From: an uncultured Microbacteriaceae bacterium | Lineage (GTDB): Bacteria > Actinomycetota > Actinomycetes > Actinomycetales > Microbacteriaceae | Direction: 5' to 3' | DNA length: 5,069 bases | Assembly (NCBI GenBank): GCA_943914115.1 | Contig: CALUAU010000136.1 | Coordinates: forward strand, 1 to 5,069 | In this document: positions 1 through 3,966 of the stretch, piece by piece | How positions within the stretch are numbered: the first letter of the stretch is position 1 | Layout of the letters: each line of letters starts with the position of its first letter | Program-made: the position numbers and the translations under genes | Notes under the pieces: generated by a model | The model's database searches: none | What the model saw: only the letters and a program-made list of their open reading frames with translations | Told to the model about the DNA's origin: nothing

Positions 1-49
1 TGTATGTGGCAGAACACACACAAATGACGCGAAGACACACACGAGCTAG
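1..49. repeat. Partial copy of the long palindromic element (left edge)
   Basis: Positions 1-45 match 1059-1103 at 41 of 45 bases without gaps, so this is a second copy of the palindrome at 1040-1099. Only the inner end of its left arm (TGTATG, 1-6) is in the window; it faces CACACA at 17-22 and pairs except for one A/C mismatch. The right arm continues to about 31 and is followed by GACACACACGAG and a G-run, as in the other copy. The rest of the left arm should lie just outside the window. The copy sits downstream of the small membrane protein gene ending at 174, so it could act as a transcription end or RNA-stabilising hairpin. It has no T-tract, and its function is not shown. Confidence 0.7.
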
Positions 50-146
50 GGGGCCGTGGCGTATGGAGTGGCCAAGCGGGCGTGGAAGCACACACGAGGT
101 GGGGCTGTGTAGCAGCGGGCGCCGAGACACATAGGAGTTAGGGCCG
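31..146. repeat. Degenerate ACACACGAG + G-run units
   Basis: The stretch 1-173 has no credible gene. Within it a motif recurs: a purine-rich start, then CACACACGAG or a variant, then a G-run. It is seen at about 31-53, 85-105 and, more degraded (GAGACACATAGGAG), at 124-143. The same motif follows the intact palindrome at 1090-1110. Each unit may be the right half of a decayed palindromic element: 60-98 also retains GTATG, a TGG and a GCGTGG in the same order as the full element. The match in the second and third units is short and could be partly chance. Confidence 0.4.
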
Positions 147-173
147 GGCCGTAGTGCCGGTGCGTTCCCGATG

Positions 174-557
174 CTAGCGTCCCTGCCGCGGGTGCAGCCC
201 GTCTTGCGGGCCTTGCCAGCCCGGTTGATTCGGCGACTGCGCTTGCTGCTCTTTGTGCTCTTTTGCGTTTCGTATCCACCAGCGGATCGTGACAATGGTC
301 GCAATCACCATGCACACGGTGGTTGCCGCTGCCGCGAGCAATCCGATTAATGCGCCGATAATGTCCAAGCCCTGGTCGGGATAGTCGGGCTTCTCACTCA
401 GTTCGACGAAGATTCCGGTAATCCAGACCGTGGCCGCACCGGCGACGATAGTGAGCAGGATGCAGGTTGAAATATTGACCCAGGGATTAAACACCACACC
501 CCGATATCGCGTGGTGCGTTTCGGGTCGGGAACGAAATCATCGTCAACCCAGCTCAT
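174..557 (-). CDS. Small two-helix membrane protein, paralogue A (hypothetical)
   Basis: This is a 127-residue protein of unknown function that I do not recognise as a named family. It has a charged cytoplasmic-looking N-terminus (MSWVDDDFVPDPKR), an FNPW-x-NIS motif at 23-30 leading into a first hydrophobic helix (about 29-51), a short acidic loop (52-64), a second helix (about 65-91), then RWW (92-94) and a charged, Gln/Pro/Gly-rich hydrophilic tail to residue 127. It lacks a cleavable signal peptide. Both ends are predicted on the same side of the membrane. The neighbour at 592-924 is a paralogue: 24 of the first 30 residues are identical and the RWW after helix 2 is kept, while the helices and tail have diverged; the tail here is about 17 residues longer. 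The ATG lies only ~7 nt after a candidate -10 element and no convincing Shine-Dalgarno site is present, which suggests leaderless expression. Coding status is well supported by the conserved paralogue. Confidence 0.82.
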   Translation of the reverse strand: MSWVDDDFVPDPKRTTRYRGVVFNPWVNISTCILLTIVAGAATVWITGIFVELSEKPDYPDQGLDIIGALIGLLAAAATTVCMVIATIVTIRWWIRNAKEHKEQQAQSPNQPGWQGPQDGLHPRQGR

Positions 558-606
558 GGACTATGCCTAACAGACTTCACTCGGAAGCAAACTAACGGGG
601 GATGCG
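558..606 (-). promoter_or_regulatory. Candidate promoter of paralogue A within a duplicated upstream segment
   Basis: This 49-bp segment upstream of the 174-557 gene matches 925-972 at 41 of 49 aligned columns (7 substitutions and one single-base gap). On the minus strand it holds TTGCTT (585-590) and TAGGCA (564-569), 15 bp apart, and TAGGCA ends 6 nt before the ATG. That spacing would put transcription start at or next to the start codon, a leaderless arrangement common in actinobacteria. The spacer is short and TAGGCA is not a perfect -10, so the call rests mainly on conservation between the two copies. The segment also contains the last codons and TAG stop (592-594) of the upstream paralogue. 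Confidence 0.4.
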
Positions 607-924
607 TTGGCGCTCGTAAAACTCGCGCGACTTCCGTTGCCACCAGCGCGCGGTCAAAAAAGTTACCACCAGCATCAGGATGCTGAGCAGTCCACTGAAG
701 ACTGCCACAATTACCAGTGCAATAAGTTCGGCGCCTCTACCGTCGCCGGAGGGCTGCGAAATCAGATTCTCCATGATGTAGAACACCATGTAAGCCGCGA
801 CTCCGGCGCAGAGGAGCGTGGCACCAGCACACACCGAGATATTCAGCCAGGGGTTAAACAGCACCCCCTTGTGCCGGGTGAGGCGTTTCGGATCGGGAAC
901 GAAATCATCGTCAATCCAGCTCAT
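592..924 (-). CDS. Small two-helix membrane protein, paralogue B (hypothetical)
   Basis: This is a 110-residue protein of unknown function and the tandem paralogue of the 174-557 product. It has the same layout: acidic N-terminus MSWIDDDFVPDPKR, a basic stretch, FNPWLNIS at 23-30, helix 1 (about 28-52), a polar loop with Gly/Asp/Ser (53-65), helix 2 (about 66-91), RWW (93-95) and a short basic tail ending RQRIPR. No enzymatic motif is visible. The conserved DDDFVPDPKR and NPW elements sit outside the helices, which suggests the N-terminus binds something conserved; that is inference. The gene stops 34 bp before the start of paralogue A, with A's own candidate promoter in that gap, so the two may be transcribed separately, together, or both. 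The long antisense reading frame over this gene (607-1173, plus) is rejected because the minus strand has the conserved paralogue. Confidence 0.82.
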   Translation of the reverse strand: MSWIDDDFVPDPKRLTRHKGVLFNPWLNISVCAGATLLCAGVAAYMVFYIMENLISQPSGDGRGAELIALVIVAVFSGLLSILMLVVTFLTARWWQRKSREFYERQRIPR

Positions 925-972
925 AAACCATGCCTAACAGATTCCACTCGGAAGCAAATTAACGAGGATGCG
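925..972 (-). promoter_or_regulatory. Candidate promoter of paralogue B within the duplicated upstream segment
   Basis: This is the equivalent of 558-606, placed upstream of the 592-924 gene. On the minus strand TTGCTT (952-957) and TAGGCA (931-936) are again 15 bp apart, and TAGGCA ends 6 nt before the ATG, consistent with a leaderless transcript. The block TTTGCTTCCGAGTG and the block CTGTTAGGCAT are identical in both copies, while the bases just before the ATG vary. The far end of the segment (CGCATCC..CGTTAA on the minus strand) resembles the 3' end of paralogue B, so it may be the remnant of a further lost copy. The promoter function is predicted, not shown. Confidence 0.4.
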
Positions 973-1039
973 CTGCGCACGTCGCGCTTGCGCTGCGCCT
1001 GGCATCCAGCGCCCGCCTCGCGCCCCATATCGCGGGATC

Positions 1040-1099
1040 TGTGTGGGTTCGCGTCATTTGTATGTGGCAGAGCGCATACAAATGACGCGGAGACACACA
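1040..1099. repeat. Long palindrome, intact copy (intergenic hairpin)
   Basis: The arms CGCGTCATTTGTATG (1050-1064) and CATACAAATGACGCG (1075-1089) are perfect 15-bp inverted repeats. The stem can extend inward by a T-G and a G-C pair, leaving a 6-nt loop. Outward, after one wobble pair, one T-A pair and a 2-nt mismatch, TGTGTG (1040-1045) pairs with CACACA (1094-1099). The whole structure spans 60 bp. It lies 70 bp downstream of the ogt-like stop and upstream of the membrane-protein pair, both on the minus strand, so it could end or stabilise the ogt transcript. There is no T-tract on either strand. A second copy lies at the left edge of the window, which makes a repeated mobile or REP-like intergenic element as plausible as a simple terminator. 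Confidence 0.8.
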
Positions 1100-1169
1100 C
1101 GAGGCGGGGGAGTGGTGTGCGGCGGGGAGAGGCGAGGCGCTGCGCGGTGCGGGAAGCGCACCGACCCCG

Positions 1170-1679
1170 CTAAGCGCCGCTCTCAAGCTCGAGCAAAAAC
1201 CGCTTCACCTCGGGTGTGCCGCCGTACTGTCCGAGTGATCCGTCAGCGCGCACCACGCGGTGGCAGGGCCGCAGAATCGGCAGCGAATTGGTGGCGCAGG
1301 CGGTGCCGGCCGCTCGTGCCGCCCGCGGATGCCCTGTCATCTCAGCAAGTTCGCCATAGCTGACGGTCTCGCCATAGGGGATGCGGGCGAGTGTCTGCTG
1401 TGCCAGCGTTTGAAATCCAGTGGCTCCGAGCAGGTCGAGCGGCACCGAGAACTGGCGGCGCTCGCGGGCAAAATACTCGTCGATTTGGCGGGCCGCGAGC
1501 TGTAGGTGTGCCTGCGCTCGCGCATCCGGTTCAGTTGCCAGCCGCAGCTCGGGATGCATCCGCAACTTGCGCTCGCCTTCGGCGCGCCCGAACGCGACCA
1601 GCGCGATTCCCCGGCTTGTTGCCGCGATTTCGAGCTCACCTATCGGGGTTGGATGCGTCTGCCAGGTCAATACGGTCAT
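1170..1679 (-). CDS. ogt: Methylated-DNA--[protein]-cysteine S-methyltransferase
   Basis: This is a suicide DNA repair protein that moves the alkyl group from O6-alkylguanine (and O4-alkylthymine) in DNA onto its own cysteine. The 169 residues are the usual length for Ogt-type proteins. The N-terminal part (1-80) is the variable ribonuclease-like domain. The C-terminal domain begins around FQTLAQQTLARIPYG (89-103), with SYGELA (107-112) carrying the tyrosine expected to help flip the base. RAARAAG (119-125) is in the DNA-binding helix with the arginine finger. PCHRV (138-142) holds the acceptor Cys139, and the G-x-Y-x-G / K..LL..E ending follows. Oddities: the Trp usual after FQ is replaced, and the usual Asn-Pro before the active site is Asn-Ser (131-132). 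MTVLTWQTHPTPIGELE fits a normal family N-terminus, so this ATG is preferred over a reading frame running on to 1922 through the opposite gene. No clear Shine-Dalgarno site is seen. It is divergent from the DNA methyltransferase gene; their activities are chemically unrelated. Confidence 0.95.
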   Translation of the reverse strand: MTVLTWQTHPTPIGELEIAATSRGIALVAFGRAEGERKLRMHPELRLATEPDARAQAHLQLAARQIDEYFARERRQFSVPLDLLGATGFQTLAQQTLARIPYGETVSYGELAEMTGHPRAARAAGTACATNSLPILRPCHRVVRADGSLGQYGGTPEVKRFLLELESGA

Positions 1680-1732
1680 GTCATGAGCGTGCCACACCAA
1701 CCGAACGTGCAGTGCAATGATGACGGCACTGG
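1680..1732. other. Divergent intergenic region between ogt and the DNA methyltransferase
   Basis: This short region must hold the starts of two opposite transcripts, unless one or both genes are read from farther away. I find no convincing -10/-35 pair on either strand. On the minus strand TTGCAC is followed 17 bp later by TGGCAC, which is only weakly promoter-like. If the methyltransferase starts at the GTG at 1751 the gap is 71 bp rather than 53 bp. Confidence 0.3.
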
Positions 1733-3094
1733 ATGCGGCACACTGGGGGTGTGACCGCATCGCTTCTTGTCCAGCTGCCGCAGCTTCTCGAGCAGGGGCG
1801 CGCGGAGGCCGCTGCCGCGCTGGCCAAGGCCCGCAACACCCGCAACACCCGCACCGCATCCACCGTCCGAAGCGTCGAACCAAATCTCGTTTGGCGCGGC
1901 GACAATCTTGCCGCGCTCGCATCCCTGGTGGCGGCGGCTGAAACCGAGCCGGCTACGCGGGCAAAACTGATCTACCTCGACCCGCCCTATGATTCGGGCG
2001 CCGACTATCGCAATCGCATCGAAACCGATGCGGATGGCGAAACTATTGCGCTCACTCAGCTTGCCTATCGTGATCGGTGGGATGAGGGCACCGTGGGCTA
2101 TTTGCGGATGCTGATTTCTCGGCTGGTGCTTGCCCGGCAGCTGCTGCGTGAGGATGGCGCGCTGATCGTGCATCTTGATTGGCACGCCTCGCATCTGGTG
2201 CGCATCGTGCTCGATGAGCTGTTTGGTCGCGACAATTTTGTGAATCAGCTCGTGTGGGCCTATCGCAGCGGCGGCGCCTCGCGCATCAGTTCGGTGCCAC
2301 GCAAACATGACGAACTGCTGCTGTATCGCCGCACCCCGAACTTCCGTATCCGCACGCTGCGCGAGCGGCAGCTGCTCGATAAGCCGTTTATGGGCTCGAA
2401 GAGGGATGCGGCAGGCAATCACTACGTGGATACGATCCTGCGCGATGTGCTCGAGGGCGTGATCAATCTGGTGGATGGTGACCGGGTGCGTAGGGTTTCG
2501 GTGCGGCCGGTGCTGAACGTTTCGGCAGGGCGCACCGGTTATGCGACCCAGAAACCCGAGGGGCTGCTTGAGCTGCTTATTCGCTGGTGCACTGATGAGG
2601 GCGACCTGGTGGTGGATGCGTTTGCCGGCTCGGGTACGACCGCTGCGGTGGCGGCGCGGCTCGGTCGCCGCTTTGTATCGATTGATGCGAGCCCGCGGGC
2701 CGAGGTGGTTACCCGCGCGCGGTTGGATGCGCAGGGGTGCCGTTATCGGGTGTGGCGCGAGGTACAGGATGCGCCGGGAGAGGTCGTGCTGCAGCACCGG
2801 GATGGTGGGCTGGCACTTGGCGTCTACACGCCTGCGGCCGGGCTTGACGAGCTGCTGGTTGGCCGGGATGCGGGGCCGTTGACCGAGCTGGCTGCGCTGG
2901 CGGGATGGGCGGTCACGGGCGCCGACGGCAGTTATGTGTCGAGCTGGCGATCGCCGCGGCAGGCACCGGCGACCACGCTCGAGACCGCGAACCCGATGCT
3001 GGTGGAAGTGTTTGATCTCGCGGGCCGGGTGACACAGCGTCGGTTTGATGCGACCGCAACCATCGAGAACTCGACCGAGGCGGGTTCACAGTGA
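1733..3094 (+). CDS. Site-specific DNA methyltransferase, beta class (N6-adenine/N4-cytosine type), apparently orphan
   Basis: This protein is predicted to transfer a methyl group from S-adenosylmethionine to the amino group of adenine (or cytosine) at a specific DNA site. The 453 residues show the N6/N4 methylase motifs in beta-class order. An N-terminal helical part and WRGDNLAAL (54-62) come first, then the catalytic motif IV DPPY (83-86), and ALIVHLDWH (143-151). W-x-Y-x-SGG...PRKHDELLLYRR (175-200) follows, then a short presumed target-recognition stretch (about 201-265). Motif X, ATQKPEGLLELLI, is at 271-283 and the SAM-binding motif I, DAFAGSGTT, at 295-303. The order resembles type III Mod subunits, but the protein is shorter. 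About 130 residues after motif I are unrecognised. The ATG at 1733 has no Shine-Dalgarno site; a GTG at 1751, giving MTASLLVQL, is an equally good start. No restriction gene adjoins on either side, so a regulatory or orphan role is likely but unproven. The stop overlaps the next gene, implying one operon. The target base and site cannot be read from the sequence. Confidence 0.9.
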   Translation: MRHTGGVTASLLVQLPQLLEQGRAEAAAALAKARNTRNTRTASTVRSVEPNLVWRGDNLAALASLVAAAETEPATRAKLIYLDPPYDSGADYRNRIETDADGETIALTQLAYRDRWDEGTVGYLRMLISRLVLARQLLREDGALIVHLDWHASHLVRIVLDELFGRDNFVNQLVWAYRSGGASRISSVPRKHDELLLYRRTPNFRIRTLRERQLLDKPFMGSKRDAAGNHYVDTILRDVLEGVINLVDGDRVRRVSVRPVLNVSAGRTGYATQKPEGLLELLIRWCTDEGDLVVDAFAGSGTTAAVAARLGRRFVSIDASPRAEVVTRARLDAQGCRYRVWREVQDAPGEVVLQHRDGGLALGVYTPAAGLDELLVGRDAGPLTELAALAGWAVTGADGSYVSSWRSPRQAPATTLETANPMLVEVFDLAGRVTQRRFDATATIENSTEAGSQ

Positions 3095-3906
3095 TGAGCA
3101 ACCGCGCCAAGACTGCCCAGTCGCCGTTCCGCGCGCTCGCATCCGAGGCCGCGGTGCTTGCCGGCGGCGGCACGGCAATTTTGCTGCAGCTCGCGCACCC
3201 TTCGGTTGCGGCCGGTGTCGCCCAGCACTCCAACTTCGCGGCTGCACCGATGCGGCGGCTGTGGGGAACGCTCGAATATGTCACCGCTGCCGCTTTCGGT
3301 AACGAAGCTGAGTGGCGGTTCGTGTGTGAGCGCGTGAACCGGCGGCATGCGACGGTTACCGGCGAGACCGGTACCGGCGAACCCTACCGCGCCGATGACA
3401 CCGAGCTGCAGTGGTGGGTTGCCGCGACACTGTGTTGGGCGGCGGTTCGGGCGCATCGCCGCGTGTACGGTCGGCGTGTGGTGAACCGGCACACTGCCGA
3501 CCGTATCGTGCGTGATTTCGGCAGGCTCGGCACCGGGCTGCGGCTGCCGCCAGAAACCTGGCCCGCCACGGCCGCCGAGTTTGACCGCCGCTTCGCTGCC
3601 GCGCTCAACGAACTGCACGTCACCGATGAGGCGATGCGCGCCAAACGCGAACTGTTTGCCGCCCGCAATGCGCCGCTGTGGTTGCGCGCCGCGATGCCAT
3701 ACGCGACCACGCTGGCAGTTGATCTGCTGCCGCCACAGATTGCCGCCGCATACGGGCTTCCGACCACGCGCATCCGCCGGTTCATCGCGGCACTGGCCTG
3801 GTTGCCGCTGATTGTTGCCGCGCACCTGCTGCCACCGGTGATCCGCGCGCTCCCTGCCCGGTGCATCATGCGCCGAGTGCGCCGCGCGGCCGCGGCTGCA
3901 CGGTAA
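3091..3906 (+). CDS. MpaB/DUF2236 family oxygenase-like protein
   Basis: This is a 271-residue member of the family (ER-bound oxygenase MpaB / rubber oxygenase Lcp catalytic domain, DUF2236) whose studied members are b-type heme enzymes. Its own substrate is unknown. Visible hallmarks are LLQLAHPSVAAGV-x-QHS (31-47), then RRLWGT with Arg56 and Thr60 spaced as in Lcp, AAAFG (66-70), and NRRHATVTG (83-91), whose His86 lies where the Lcp axial heme histidine is expected. TELQWWVAATL (104-114) follows. These assignments to Lcp positions are from memory of the family, not an alignment. A hydrophobic stretch (231-251) near the C-terminus could touch or span the membrane, and the end is Arg/Ala-rich. 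No signal peptide is evident. GTG at 3091 overlaps the methyltransferase stop; the ATG at 3094 shares only one base with it. GAGG at 3077-3080 is 10 nt before the GTG, favouring the GTG, and supports translational coupling. Confidence 0.9.
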   Translation: MMSNRAKTAQSPFRALASEAAVLAGGGTAILLQLAHPSVAAGVAQHSNFAAAPMRRLWGTLEYVTAAAFGNEAEWRFVCERVNRRHATVTGETGTGEPYRADDTELQWWVAATLCWAAVRAHRRVYGRRVVNRHTADRIVRDFGRLGTGLRLPPETWPATAAEFDRRFAAALNELHVTDEAMRAKRELFAARNAPLWLRAAMPYATTLAVDLLPPQIAAAYGLPTTRIRRFIAALAWLPLIVAAHLLPPVIRALPARCIMRRVRRAAAAAR

Positions 3907-3953
3907 CCGTGAGCGGTGGGCAAGCCGACTACCATCGAAGACAGGGTCTTGAT

Positions 3954-3960
3954 GGAAGGA
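3954..3960 (+). promoter_or_regulatory. Ribosome binding site deciding the start of the FAD-dependent oxidase
   Basis: GGAAGGA is the best Shine-Dalgarno match in the window. It ends 6 nt before the GTG at 3967 and 12 nt before the ATG at 3973. It overlaps the in-frame ATG at 3952, so that codon is an unlikely start. This favours the GTG at 3967. Upstream in the 60-bp gap, TACCAT at 3930-3935 could be a -10 element giving a leader of about 25 nt, but its -35 match is poor, so separate transcription from the upstream oxygenase gene is only a possibility. Confidence 0.65.
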
Positions 3961-3966
3961 TTCACC

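Noticed and set aside
1..146. CRISPR-like repeats
   Set aside because: The repeated units are unequal in length and spacing, degenerate, and lack uniform spacers; no cas gene is present.
46..315. 89-residue minus-strand open frame
   Set aside because: It overlaps the 3' end of paralogue A in another frame and then runs through the repeat-rich end; no motif or conserved start.
1040..1099. Palindrome as a classical factor-independent terminator
   Set aside because: No T-tract follows the stem on either strand, and the element is repeated; termination remains possible but is not supported as a standalone call.
607..1173. 188-residue plus-strand open frame
   Set aside because: It is antisense to the conserved paralogue B and then crosses the palindrome; composition is His/Arg-rich with no motif.
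968..1363. Arg-rich open frames on both strands across the palindrome (also 959-1186 minus)
   Set aside because: They translate the inverted repeat into similar HLY...IQMTR strings on both strands, as any palindrome would, and overlap ogt. No coding signal.
1832..1849. Short tandem repeat CGCAACACC x2 in the methyltransferase
   Set aside because: Two 9-bp units encode NTRNTR in the N-terminal linker. Too short to argue for phase variation, and a 9-bp unit would not shift the frame.
1680..1922. Upstream extension of the ogt reading frame to a 250-residue protein
   Set aside because: The added ~81 residues are Arg/Ala/Cys-rich, have no family match in sight, and run antisense through the start of the DNA methyltransferase. 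MTVLTWQTHPTPIGELE is a normal Ogt N-terminus.
1676..2797. 373-residue minus-strand open frame
   Set aside because: It is a shadow of the methyltransferase gene, whose motifs DPPY and FAGSGTT are unmistakable on the plus strand; long antisense frames are common in high-GC genes.
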